NCBI RefSeq assembly: GCF_015706575.1
Contig: NW_024037076.1
Span: 13,148,898-13,212,897 of the forward strand
From: Patiria miniata
Taxonomy: Eukaryota; Echinodermata; Asteroidea; Valvatida; Asterinidae
Direction of reading: 5' to 3'
DNA length: 64,000 nt
The notes beneath the pieces were generated by a model. That model had not been told where the DNA came from. It was given only the letters and a program-made list of their open reading frames with translations, and searched no databases. Shown here piece after piece: positions 1 through 15,000 of the stretch (the first letter of the stretch is position 1; each line of letters starts with the position of its first letter). The position numbers and the translations under genes are program-made.

Positions 1-3000
1 AGCAAACAACTACTGTTGAAGCGACGACGATGGCTGTAGATACCACTAAAGCTGAGGTAACAACCAGTCCTGCGGTTGATACGACTGTTGAGGATGCGGT
101 TACAACAGGAGCACAGACATCTACTGTTCTAGCAACAACAGTGTCCGCAGATACCACTACAGCTGCGTCGACAACCTCTCCTGCTGTGGACACAACTGCT
201 ACAGATGTGACAACCGAAGCAGAACAGACATCGATTGCTGATGCCAGTACAGTTGCAGTCACAACAGCAGGTGCAGATACTACTACAGCTGAGGGAACAA
301 CTCCTTCAGTGGATGTGACAACTGCTGATATCACAACAATGACAGAGCAAACAACTACTGTTGAAGCCACAACGATGGCTGTAGATACCACTATAGGTGA
401 GGTAACAACCAGTCCTTTGGTTGATACGACTGTTGAGGATGCGGTTACAACAGGAGCACAGACACCTTCTGTTGTAGCCACAACAGTGTCAGCAGATACC
501 ACTACAGCTGCGTCGACAACCTCTCCTTCAGTGGACACAACTGCTACAGATGTGACAACTGCAGCAGAACAGACATCTATTGCTGATGCCAGTACAGTTG
601 CAGTCACAACAGCAGGTGCAGTAATTACTACAGCTGAGGGAACAACTCCTTCAGTGGATGTGACAACTGCTGATATCACAACAATGACAGAGCAAACAAC
701 TACTGTTGCAGCCTCAACGATGGCTGTAGATACCACTATAGGTGAGGTAACAACCAGTCCTGCGGTTGATACGACTGTTGAGGATGCAGTTACAACAGGA
801 GCACAGACACGTACCGTTGTAGCCACAACAGTGTCAGCAGATACCACTACAGCTGCGTCGACAACCTCTCCTTCAGTGGATACAACTGCTGCAGATGTGA
901 CAACCGCAGCAGAACAGACATCTATTGCTGATGCCAGTACAGTTGCAGTCACAACAACAGGTGCAGATACTACTACAGCTGAGGGAACGACTCCTTCAGT
1001 GGATGTGACAACTGCTGATATCACAACAATGACAGAGCAAACAACTACTGTTGAAGCCTCAACGATGGCTGTAGATACCACTAAAGCTGAGGTAACAACC
1101 AGTCCTCCGGTTGATACGACTGTTGAGGATGCGGTTACAACAGGAGCACAGACATCTACTGTTGTAGCCACAACAATGTCAGCAGATACCACTTCAGCTG
1201 CGTCGACAACCTCTCCTTTAGTGGACACAACTGCTACAGATGTGACAACCGCAGCAGAACAGACATCTATTGCTGATGCCAGTACAGTTGCAGTCACAAC
1301 AGCAGGTGCAGATACTACTACAGCTGAGGGAACAACTCCTTCAGTGGATGTGACAACTGCTGATATCACAACAATGACAGAGCAAACAACTACTGTTGAA
1401 GCCACAACGATGGCTGTAGATACCACTATAGGTGAGGTAACAACCAGTCCTTTGGTTGATACGACTGTTGAGGATGCAGTTACAACAGGAGCACAGATAT
1501 CTACTGTTCTAGCCACAACAGTGTCAGCAGATACTACTACAGCTGCGTCGACAACCTCTCCTTCAGTGGACACAACTTCTACCGATGTGACAACCGCAGC
1601 AGAACAGACATCGATCGCTGATGCCAGTACAGTTGCAGTCACAACAGCAGGTGCAGATACTACTACAGCTGAGGGAACAACTCCTTCAGTGGATGTGACA
1701 ACTGCTGATATCACAACAATGACAGAGCAAACAACTACTGTTGAAGCCACAACGATGGCTGTAGATACCACTATAGGTGAGGTAACAACCATTCCTGCGG
1801 TTGATACGACTGTTGAGGATGCGGTTACAACAGGAGCTCAGACACCTACTGTTGTAGCCACAACAGTGTCAGCAGATACCACTACAGCTGCGTCGACAAC
1901 CTCTCCTTCAGTGGACACAACTGCTACAGATGTGACAACCGCAGCAGAACAGACATCTATTGCTGATGCCAGTACAGTTGCAGTCACAACAGCAGGTGCA
2001 GTTATTACTACAGCTGAGGGAACGACTCCTTCAGTGGATGTGACAACTGCTGATATCACAACAATGACAGAGCAAACAACTACTGTTGAAGCCACAACGA
2101 TGGCTGTAGATACCACTATAGGTGAGGTAACAACCAGTCCTGCGGTTGATACGACTGTTGAGGATGAAGTTACAACAGGAGCACAGACACCTACTGTTGT
2201 AGCCACAACAGTGTCAGCAGATACCACTACAGCTGCGTCGACAACCTCTCCTTCAGTGGACACAACTGCTACAGATGTGACAACCGCAGCAGAACAGACA
2301 TCTATTGCTGATGCCAGTACAGTTGCAGTCACAACAGCAGGTGCAGATACTACTACAGCTGAGGGAACAACTCCTTCAGTGGATGTGACAACTGCTGATA
2401 TCACAACAATGACAGAGCAAACAACTACTGTTGATGCCACAACGATTGCTGTAGATACCACTATAGGTGAGGTAACAACCAGTCCTTTGGTTGATACGAC
2501 TGTTGAGGTTGCAGTTACAACAGGAGCACAGATATCTACTGTTCTAGCCACAACAGTGTCAGCAGATACTACTACAGCTGCGTCGACAACCTCTCCTTCA
2601 GTTGACACAACTTCTACCGATGTGACAACCGCAGCTGAACAGACATCGATTGCTGATGCCAGTACAGTTGCAGTCACAACAGCAGGTGCAGATACTACTA
2701 CAGCTGAGGGAACAACTCCTTCAGTGGATGTGACAACTGCTGATATCACAACAATGACAGAGCAAACAACTACTGTTGAAGCCACAACGATGGCTGTAGA
2801 TACCACTATAGGTGAGGTAACAACCAGTCCTGCGGTTGATACGACTGTTGAGGATGCAGTTACAACAGGAGCTCAGACACCTACTGTTGTAGCCACAACA
2901 GTGTCAGCAGATACCACTACAGCTGCGTCGACAACCTCTCCTTCAGTGGAGACAACTGCTACAGATGTGACAACTGCAGCAGAACAGACATCTATTGCTG

Positions 3001-6000
3001 ATGCCAGTACAGTTGCAGTCACAACAGCAGGTGCAGTTATTACTACAGCTGAGGGAACAACTCCTTCAGTGGATGTGACAACTGCTGATATCACAACAAT
3101 GACAGAGCAAACAACTACTGTTGAAGCCACAACGATGGCTGTATATACCACTATAGGTGAGGTAACAACCAGTCCTGTGGTTGATACGACTGTTGAGGAT
3201 GCAGTTACAACAGGAGCACAGACATCTACTGTTGTAGCCACAACAGTGTCAGGAGATACCACTTCAGCTGCGTCGACAACCTCTCCTTCAGTGGACACAA
3301 CTGCTACAGATGTGACAACCGCAGCAGAACAGACATCTATTGCTGATGCCAGTACAGTTGCAGTCACAACAGCAGGTGCAGATACTACTACAGCTGAGGG
3401 AACGACTCCTTCAGTGGATGTGGCAACTGCTGATATCACAACAATGACAGAGCAAACAACTACTGTTGAAGCCACAACGATGGCTGTAGATACCACTATA
3501 GGTGAGGTAACAACCAGTCCTGCGGTTGATACGACTGTTGAGGATGCGGTTACAACAGGAGCACAGACACCTACTGTTGTAGCCACAACAGTGTCAGCAG
3601 ATACCACTACAGCTGCGTCGACAACCTCTCCTTCAGTGGACACAACTGCTACAGATGTGACAACTGCAGCAGAACAGACATCTATTGCTGATGCCAGTAC
3701 AGTTGCAGTCACAACAGCAGGTGCAGTTATTACTACAGCTGAGGGAACAACTCCTTCAGTGGATGTGACAACTGCTGATATCACAACAATGACAGAGCAA
3801 ACAACTACTGTTGAAGCGACAACGATGGCTGTAGATACCACTAAAGCTGAGGTAACAACCAGTCCTGCGGTTGATACGACTGTTGAGGATGCGGTTACAA
3901 CAGGAGCACAGACATCTACTGTTCTAGCCACAACAGTGTCCGCAGATACCACTACAGCTGCGTCGACAACCTCTCCTTCTGTGGACACAACTGCTACAGA
4001 TGTGACAACCGAAGCAGAACAGACATCGATTGCTGATGCCAGTACAGTTGCAGTCACAACAGCAGGTGCAGATACTACTACAGCTGAGGGAACAACTCCT
4101 TCAGTGGATGTGACAACTGCTGATATCACAACAATGACAGAGCAAACAACTACTGTTGAAGCCACAACGATGGCTGTAGATACCACTATAGGTGAGGTAA
4201 CAACCAGTCCTTTGGTTGATACGACTGTTGAGGATGCGGTTACAACAGGAGCACAGACACCTACTGTTGTAGCCACAACAGTGTCAGCAGATACCACTAC
4301 AGCTGCGTCGACAACCTCTCCTTCAGTGGACACAACTGCTACAGATGTGACAACTGCAGCAGAACAGACATCTATTGCTGATGCCAGTACAGTTGCAGTC
4401 ACAACAGCAGGTGCAGTAATTACTACAGCTGAGGGAACAACTCCTTCAGTGGATGTGACAACTGCTGATATCACAACAATGACAGAGCAAACAACTACTG
4501 TTGAAGCCTCAACGATGGCTGTAGATACCACTAAAGCTGAGGTAACAACCAGTCCTCCGGTTGATACGACTGTTGAGGATGCGGTTACAACAGGAGCACA
4601 GACTTCTACTGTTGTAGCCACAACAGTGTCAGCAGATACCACTACAGCTGCGTCGACAACCTCTCCTTCAGTGGACACAACTACTGCAGATGTGACAACC
4701 GCAGCAGAACAGACATCTATTGCTGATGCCAGTACAGTTGCAGTCACAACAGCAGGTGCAGATACTACTACAGCTGAGGGAACAACTCCTTCAGTGGATG
4801 TGACAACTGCTGATATCACAACAATGACAGAGCAAACAACTACTGTTGAAGCCACAACTATGGCTGTTGATACCACTATAGCTGAGGTAACAACCAGTCC
4901 TGTGGTTGATACGACTGTTGAGGATGTGGTTACAACAGGAGCACAGACATCTACTGTTGTAGCCACAACAGTGTCAGCAGATAGCACTACAGCTGCGTGA
5001 CAACCTCTCCTTCAGTGGAGACAACTGCTACAGATGTGACAACTGCAGCAGAACAGACATCTATTGCTGATGCCAGTACAGTTGCAGTCACAACAGCAGG
5101 TGCAGATACTACTACAGCTGAGGGAACAACTCCTTCAGTGGATGTGACAACTGCTGATATCACAACAATGACAGAGCAAACAACTACTGTTGAAGCCACA
5201 ACGATGGCTGTAGATACCACTATAGCTGAGGTAACAACCAGTCCTGTGGTTGATACGACTGTTGAGGATGTGGTTACAACAGGAGCACAGACATCTACTG
5301 TTGTAGCCACAACAGTGTCAGCAGATACCACTACAGCTGCGTGACAACCTCTCCTTCAGTGGACACAACTGCTACAGATGTGACAACTGCAGCAGAACAG
5401 ACATCTATTGCTGATGCCAGTACAGTTGCAGTCACAACAGTAGGTGCAGATACTACTACAGCTGAGGGAACAACTCCTTCAGTGGATGTGACAACTGCTG
5501 ATACCACAACAATGACAGAGCAAACAACTACTGTTGAAGCGACAACGATGGCTGTAGATACCACTAAAGATGAGGTAACAACCAGTCTGTGGTTGATACG
5601 ACTGTTGAGGATGCGGTTACAACAGGAGCACAGACATCTACTGTTGTAGCCACAACAGTGTCAGCAGATACCACTACAGCTGCGTTGACAACCTCTCCTT
5701 CAGTGGACACAACTGCTACAGATGTGACAACAGCAGCAGAACAGACATCTATTGCTGATGCCAGTACAGTTGCAGTCACAACAGCAGGTGCAGATACTAC
5801 TACAGCTGAGGGAACAACTCCTTCAGTGGATGTGACAACTGCTGATATCACAACAATGACAGAGCAAACAACTACTGTTGAAGCGACAACGATGGCTGTA
5901 GATACCACTAAAGCTGAGGTAACAACCAGTTCTGTGGTTGATACGACTGTTGAGGATGCGGTTACAACAGGAGCACAGACATCTACTGTTGTAGCCACAA

Positions 6001-9000
6001 CAGTGTCAGCAGATACCACTACAGCTGCGTCGACAACCTCTCCTTCAGTGGACACAACTGCTACAGATGTGACAACCGCAGCAGAACAGACATCTATTGC
6101 TGATGCCAGTACAGTTGCAGTCACAACAGCAGGTGCAGATACTACTACAGCTGAGGGAACAACTCCTTCAGTGGATGTGACAACTGCTGATATCACAACA
6201 ATGACAGAGCAAACAACTACTGTTGAAGCGACAACGATGGCTGTAGATACCACTATAGCTGAGGTAACAACCAGTCCTGTGGTTGATACGACTGTTGAGG
6301 ATGCGGTTACAACAGGAGCACAGACATCTACTGTTGTAGCCACAACAGTGTCAGCAGATACCACTACAGCTGCGTCGACAACCTCTCCTTCAGTGGACAC
6401 AACTGCTACAGATGTGACAACCGCAGCAGAACAGACATCTATTGCTGATGCCAGTACAGTTGCAGTCACAACAGCAGGTGCAGATACTACTACAGCTGAG
6501 GGAACGACTCCTTCAGTGGATGTGACAACTGCTGATATCACAACAATGACAGAGCAAACAACTACTGTTGAAGCCACAACGATGGCTGTAGATACCACTA
6601 TAGGTGAGGTAACAACCAGTCCTGCGGTTGATACGACTGTTGAGGATGAAGTTACAACAGGAGCACAGACACCTACTGTTGTAGCCACAACAGTGTCAGC
6701 AGATACCACTACAGCTGCGTCGACAACCTCTCCTTCAGTGGACACAACTGCTACAGATGTGACAACCGCAGCAGAACAGACATCTATTGCTGATGCCAGT
6801 ACAGTTGCAGTCACAACAGCAGGTGCAGATACTACTACAGCTGAGGGAACAACTCCTTCAGTGGATGTGACAACTGCTGATATCACAACAATGACAGAGC
6901 AAACAACTACTGTTGAAGCCACAACGATGGCTGTAGATACCACTATAGGTGAGGTAACAACCAGTCCTTTGGTTGATACGACTGTTGAGGATGCAGTTAC
7001 AACAGGAGCACAGACATCTACTGTTGTAGCCACAACAGTGTCAGCAGATACTACTACAGCTGCGTCGACAACCTCTCCTTCAGTGGACACAACTTCTACC
7101 GATGTGACAACCGCAGCAGAACAGACATCGATTGCTGATGCCAGTACAGTTGCAGTCACAACAGCAGGTGCAGATACTACTACAGCTGAGGGAACAACTC
7201 CTTCAGTGGATGTGACAACTGCTGATATCACAACAATGACAGAGCAAACAACTACTGTTGAAGCCACAACGATGGCTGTAGATACCACTATAGGTGAGGT
7301 AACAACCAGTCCTGCGGTTGATACGACTGTTGAGGATGCAGTTACAACAGGAGCTCAGACACCTACTGTTGTAGCCACAACAGTGTCAGCAGATACCACT
7401 ACAGCTGCGTCGACAACCTCTCCTTCAGTGGAGACAACTGCTACAGATGTGACAACTGCAGCAGAACAGACATCTATTGCTGATGCCAGTACAGTTGCAG
7501 TCACAACAGCAGGTGCAGTTATTACTACAGCTGAGGGAACAACTCCTTCAGTGGATGTGACAACTGCTGATATCACAACAATGACAGAGCAAACAACTAC
7601 TGTTGAAGCCACAACGATGGCTGTATATACCACTATAGGTGAGGTAACAACCAGTCCTGTGGTTGATACGACTGTTGAGGATGCAGTTACAACAGGAGCA
7701 CAGACATCTACTGTTGTAGCCACAACAGTGTCAGCAGATACCACTACAGCTGCGTCGACAACCTCTCCTTCAGTGGACACAACTGCTACAGATGTGACAA
7801 CCGCAGCAGAACAGACATCTATTGCTGATGCCAGTACAGTTGCAGTCACAACAGCAGGTGCAGATACTACTACAGCTGAGGGAACGACTCCTTCAGTGGA
7901 TGTGACAACTGCTGATATCACAACAATGACAGAGCAAACAACTACTGTTGAAGCCACAACGATGGCTGTAGATACCACTATAGGTGAGGTAACAACCAGT
8001 CCTTTGGTTGATACGACTGTTGAGGATGCGGTTACAACAGGAGCACAGACACCTACTGTTGTAGCCACAACAGTGTCAGCAGATACCACTACAGCTGCGT
8101 CGACAACCTCTCCTTCAGTGGACACAACTGCTACAGATGTGACAACTGCAGCAGAACAGACATCTATTGCTGATGCCAGTACAGTTGCAGTCACAACAGC
8201 AGGTGCAGTAATACTACAGCTGAGGGAACAACTCCTTCAGTGGATGTGACAACTGCTGATATCACAACAATGACAGAGCAAACAACTACTGTTGAAGCCT
8301 CAACGATGGCTGTAGATACCACTATAGGTGAGGTAACAACCAGTCCTGCGGTTGATACGACTGTTGAGGATGCAGTTACAACAGGAGCACAGACACGTAC
8401 TGTTGTAGCCACAACAGTGTCAGCAGATACCACTACAGCTGCGTCGACAACCTCTCCTTCAGTGGATACAACTGCTGCAGATGTGACAACCGCAGCAGAA
8501 CAGACATCTATTGCTGATGCCAGTACAGTTGCAGTCACAACAACAGGTGCAGATACTACTACAGCTGAGGGAACGACTCCTTCAGTGGATGTGACAACTG
8601 CTGATATCACAACAATGACAGAGCAAACAACTACTGTTGAAGCCTCAACGATGGCTGTAGATACCACTAAAGCTGAGGTAACAACCAGTCCTCGGTTGAT
8701 ACGACTGTTGAGGATGCGGTTACAACAGGAGCACAGACATCTACTGTTGTAGCCACAACAATGTCAGCAGATACCACTTCAGCTGCGTCGACAACCTCTC
8801 CTTCAGTGGACACAACTGCTACAGATGTGACAACCGCAGCAGAACAGACATCTATTGCTGATGCCAGTACAGTTGCAGTCACAACAGCAGGTGCAGATAC
8901 TACTACAGCTGAGGGAACAACTCCTTCAGTGGATGTGACAACTGCTGATATCACAACAATGACAGAGCAAACAACTACTGTTGAAGCCACAACGATGGCT

Positions 9001-12000
9001 GTAGATACCACTAAAGCTGAGGTAACAACCAGTCCTCCGGTTGATACGACTGTTGAGGATGCAGTTACAACAGGAGCACAGACACCTACTGTTGTAGCCA
9101 CAACAGTGTCAGCAGATACCACTACAGCTGCGTCGACAACCTCTCCTTCAGTGGATACAACTGCTGCAGATGTGACAACCGCAGCAGAACAGACATCTAT
9201 TGCTGATGCCAGTACAGTTGCAGTCACAACAACAGGTGCAGATACTACTACAGCTGAGGGAACGACTCCTTCAGTGGATGTGACAACTGCTGATATCACA
9301 ACAATGACAGAGCAAACAACTACTGTTGAAGCCTCAACGATGGCTGTAGATACCACTAAAGCTGAGGTAACAACCAGTCCTCCGGTTGATACGACTGTTG
9401 AGGATGCGGTTACAACAGGAGCACAGACATCTACTGTTGTAGCCACAACAGTGTCAGCAGATACCACTACAGCTGCGTCGACAACCTCTCCTTCAGTGGA
9501 CACAACTGCTACAGATGTGACAACCGCAGCAGAACAGACATCTATTGCTGATGCCAGTACAGTTGCAGTCACAACAGCAGGTGCAGATACTACTACAGCT
9601 GAGGGAACAACTCCTTCAGTGGATGTGACAACTGCTGATATCACAACAATGACAGAGCAAACAACTACTGTTGAAGCCACAACGATGGCTGTAGATACCA
9701 CTATAGGTGAGGTAACAACCAGTCCTTTGGTTGATACGACTGTTGAGGATGCAGTTACAACAGGAGCACAGACATCTACTGTTCTAGCCACAACAGTGTC
9801 AGCAGATACCACTACAGCTGCGTCGACAACCTCTCCTTCAGTGGACACAACTGCTACAGATGTGACAACCGCAGCAGAACAGACATCTATTGCTGATGCC
9901 AGTACAGTTGCAGTCACAACAGCAGGTGCAGATACTACTACAGCTGAGGGAACAACTCCTTCAGTGGATGTGACAACTGCTGATATCACAACAATGACAG
10001 AGCAAACAACTACTGTTGAAGCCACAACGATGGCTGTAGATACCACTATAGGTGAGGTAACAACCAGTCCTGCGGTTGATACGACTGTTGAGGATGCGGT
10101 TACAACAGGAGCACAGACACCTACTGTTGTAGCCACAACAGTGTCAGCAGATACCACTACAGCTGCGTCGACAACCTCTCCTTCAGTGGACACAACTGCT
10201 ACAGATGTGACAACCGCAGCAGAACAGACATCTATTGCTGATGCCAGTACAGTTGCAGTCACAACAGCAGGTGCAGTTATTACTACAGCTGAGGGAACGA
10301 CTCCTTCAGTGGATGTGACAACTGCTGATATCACAACAATGACAGAGCAAACAACTACTGTTGAAGCCACAACGATGGCTGTAGATACCACTATAGGTGA
10401 GGTAACAACCAGTCCTGCGGTTGATACGACTGTTGAGGATGAAGTTACAACAGGAGCACAGACACCTACTGTTGTAGCCACAACAGTGTCAGCAGATACC
10501 ACTACAGCTGCGTCGACAACCTCTCCTTCAGATACTACTACAGCTGAGGGAACAACTCCTTCAGTGGATGTGACAACTGCTGATATCACAACAATGACAG
10601 AGCAAACAACTACTGTTGAAGCCACAACGATGGCTGTAGATACCACTATAGGTGAGGTAACAACCAGTCCTTTGGTTGATACGACTGTTGAGGATGCAGT
10701 TACAACAGGAGCACAGACATCTACTGTTGTAGCCACAACAGTGTCAGCAGATACCACTACAGCTGCGTCGACAACCTCTCCTTCAGTGGACACAACTTCT
10801 ACCGATGTGACAACCGCAGCAGAACAGACATCTATTGCTGATGCCAGTACAGTTGCAGTCACAACAGCAGGTGCAGATACTACTACAGCTGAGGGAACAA
10901 CTCCTTCAGTGGATGTGACAACTGCTGATATCACAACAATGACAGAGCAAACAACTACTGTTGAAGCCACAACGATGGCTGTAGATACCACTATAGGTGA
11001 GGTAACAACCAGTCCTGCGGTTGATACGACTGTTGAGGATGCAGTTACAACAGGAGCACAGACACCTACTGTTGTAGCCACAACAGTGTCAGCAGATACC
11101 ACTACAGCTGCGTCGACAACCTCTCCTTCAGTGGAGACAACTGCTACAGATGTGACAACTGCAGCAGAACAGACATCTATTGCTGATGCCAGTACAGTTG
11201 CAGTCACAACAGCAGGTGCAGTTATTACTACAGCTGAGGGAACAACTCCTTCAGTGGATGTGACAACTGCTGATATCACAACAATGACAGAGCAAACAAC
11301 TACTGTTGAAGCCACAACGATGGCTGTATATACCACTATAGGTGAGGTAACAACCAGTCCTGTGGTTGATACGACTGTTGAGGATGCAGTTACAACAGGA
11401 GCACAGACATCTACTGTTGTAGCCACAACAGTGTCAGCAGATACCACTTCAGCTGCGTCGACAACCTCTCCTTCAGTGGACACAACTGCTACAGATGTGA
11501 CAACCGCAGCAGAACAGACATCTATTGCTGATGCCAGTACAGTTGCAGTCACAACAGCAGGTGCAGATACTACTACAGCTGAGGGAACGACTCCTTCAGT
11601 GGATGTGACAACTGCTGATATCACAACAATGACAGAGCAAACAACTACTGTTGAAGCCACAACGATGGCTGTAGATACCACTATAGGTGAGGTAACAACC
11701 AGTCCTGCGGTTGATACGACTGTTGAGGATGCGGTTACAACAGGAGCACAGACACCTACTGTTGTAGCCACAACAGTGTCAGCAGATACCACTACAGCTG
11801 CGTCGACAACCTCTCCTTCAGTGGACACAACTGCTACAGATGTGACAACTGCAGCAGAACAGACATCTATTGCTGATGCCAGTACAGTTGCAGTCACAAC
11901 AGCAGGTGCAGTTACTACTACAGCTGAGGGAACAACTCCTTCAGTGGATGTGACAACTGCTGATATCACAACAATGACAGAGCAAACAACTACTGTTGAA

Positions 12001-15000
12001 GCGACAACGATGGCTGTAGATACCACTAAAGCTGAGGTAACAACCAGTCCTGCGGTTGATACGACTGTTGAGGATGCGGTTACAACAGGAGCACAGACAT
12101 CTACTGTTGTAGCCACAACAGTGTCAGCAGATACCACTACAGCTGCGTCGACAACCTCTCCTTCAGTGGACACAACTGCTACAGATGTGACAACCGCAGC
12201 AGAACAGACATCGATTGCTGATGCCAGTACAGTTGCAGTCACAACAGCAGGTGCAGATACTACTACAGCTGAGGGAACAACTCCTTCAGTGGATGTGACA
12301 ACTGCTGATATCACAACAATGACAGAGCAAACAACTACTGTTGAAGCCACAACGATGGCTGTAGATACCACTATAGGTGAGGTAACAACCAGTCCTGCGG
12401 TTGATACGACTGTTGAGGATGCGGTTACAACAGGAGCACAGACACCTACTGTTGTAGCCACAACAGTGTCAGCAGATACCACTACAGCTGCGTCGACAAC
12501 CTCTCCTTCAGTGGACACAACTGCTACAGATGTGACAACTGCAGCAGAACAGACATCTATTGCTGATGCCAGTACAGTTGCAGTCACAACAGCAGGTGCA
12601 GTACTACTACAGCTGAGGGAACAACTCCTTCAGTGGATGTGACAACTGCTGATATCACAACAATGACAGAGCAAACAACTACTGTTGAAGCCACAACGAT
12701 GGCTGTAGATACCACTAAAGCTGAGGTAACAACCAGTCCTGCGGTTGATACGACTGTTGAGGATGCGGTTACAACAGGAGCACAGACATCTACTGTTGTA
12801 GCCACAACAGTGTCAGCAGATACCACTACAGCTGCGTCGACAACCTCTCCTTCAGTGGACACAACTGCTACAGATGTGACAACCGCAGCAGAACAGACAT
12901 CTATTGCTGATGCCAGTACAGTTGCAGTCACAACAGCAGGTGCAGATACTACTACAGCTGAGGGAACAACTCCTTCAGTGGATGTGACAACTGCTGATAT
13001 CACAACAATGACAGAGCAAACAACTACTGTTGAAGCCACAACGATGGCTGTAGATACCACTATAGGTGAGGTAACAACCAGTCCTTTGGTTGATACGACT
13101 GTTGAGGATGCAGTTACAACAGGAGCACAGACATCTACTGTTGTAGCCACAACAGTGTCAGCAGATACCACTACAGCTGCGTCGACAACCTCTCCTTCAG
13201 TGGACACAACTGCTACAGATGTGACAACCGCAGCAGAACAGACATCTATTGCTGATGCCAGTACAGTTGCAGTCACAACAGCAGGTGCAGATACTACTAC
13301 AGCTGAGGGAACAACTCCTTCAGTGGATGTGACAACTGCTGATATCACAACAATGACAGAGCAAACAACTACTGTTGAAGCCACAACGATGGCTGTAGAT
13401 ACCACTATAGGTGAGGTAACAACCAGTCCTGTGGTTGATACGACTGTTGAGGATGCAGTTACAACAGGAGCACAGACATCTACTGTTGTAGCCACAACAG
13501 TGTCAGCAGATACCACTACAGCTGCGTCGACAACCTCTCCTTCAGTGGACACAACTGCTACAGATGTGACAACCGCAGCAGAACAGACATCTATTGCTGA
13601 TGCCAGTACAGTTGCAGTCACAACAGCAGGTGCAGATACTACTACAGCTGAGGGAACAACTCCTTCAGTGGATGTGACAACTGCTGATATCACAACAATG
13701 ACAGAGCAAACAACTACTGTTGAAGCCACAACGATGGCTGTAGATACCACTATAGGTGAGGTAACAACCAGTCCTGCGGTTGATACGACTGTTGAGGATG
13801 CGGTTACAACAGGAGCACAGACACCTACTGTTGTAGCCACAACAGTGTCAGCAGATACCACTACAGCTGCGTCGACAACCTCTCCTTCAGTGGACACAAC
13901 TGCTACAGATGTGACAACCGCAGCAGAACAGACATCTATTGCTGATGCCAGTACAGTTGCAGTCACAACAGCAGGTGCAGATACTACTACAGCTGAGGGA
14001 ACAACTCCTTCAGTGGATGTGACAACTGCTGATATCACAACAATGACAGAGCAAACAACTACTGTTGAAGCCACAACGATGGCTGTAGATACCACTATAG
14101 GTGAGGTAACAACCAGTCCTGCGGTTGATACGACTGTTGAGGATGAAGTTACAACAGGAGCACAGACACCTACTGTTGTAGCCACAACAGTGTCAGCAGA
14201 TACCACTACAGCTGCGTCGACAACCTCTCCTTCAGTGGACACAACTGCTACAGATGTGACAACCGCAGCAGAACAGACATCTATTGCTGATGCCAGTACA
14301 GTTGCAGTCACAACACAGGTGCAGATACTACTACAGCTGAGGGAACAACTCCTTCAGTGGATGTGACAACTGCTGATATCACAACAATGACAGAGCAAAC
14401 AACTACTGTTGAAGCCACAACGATGGCTGTAGATACCACTATAGGTGAGGTAACAACCAGTCCTGCGGTTGATACGACTGTTGAGGATGCAGTTACAACA
14501 GGAGCACAGACATCTACTGTTGTAGCCACAACAGTGTCAGCAGATACCACTACAGCTGCGTCGACAACCTCTCCTTCAGTGGACACAACTTCTACAGATG
14601 TGACAACCGCAGCAGAACAGACATCTATTGCTGATGCCAGTACAGTTGCAGTCACAACAGCAGGTGCAGATACTACTACAGCTGAGGGAACAACTCCTTC
14701 AGTGGATGTGACAACTGCTGATATCACAACAATGACAGAGCAAACAACTACTGTTGAAGCCACAACGATGGCTGTAGATACCACTATAGGTGAGGTAACA
14801 ACCAGTCCTGCGGTTGATACGACTGTTGAGGATGCAGTTACAACAGGAGCACAGACACCTACTGTTGTAGCCACAACAGTGTCAGCAGATACCACTACAG
14901 CTGCGTCGACAACCTCTCCTTCAGTGGACACAACTGCTACAGATGTGACAACCGCAGCAGAACAGACATCTATTGCTGATGCCAGTACAGTTGCAGTCAC

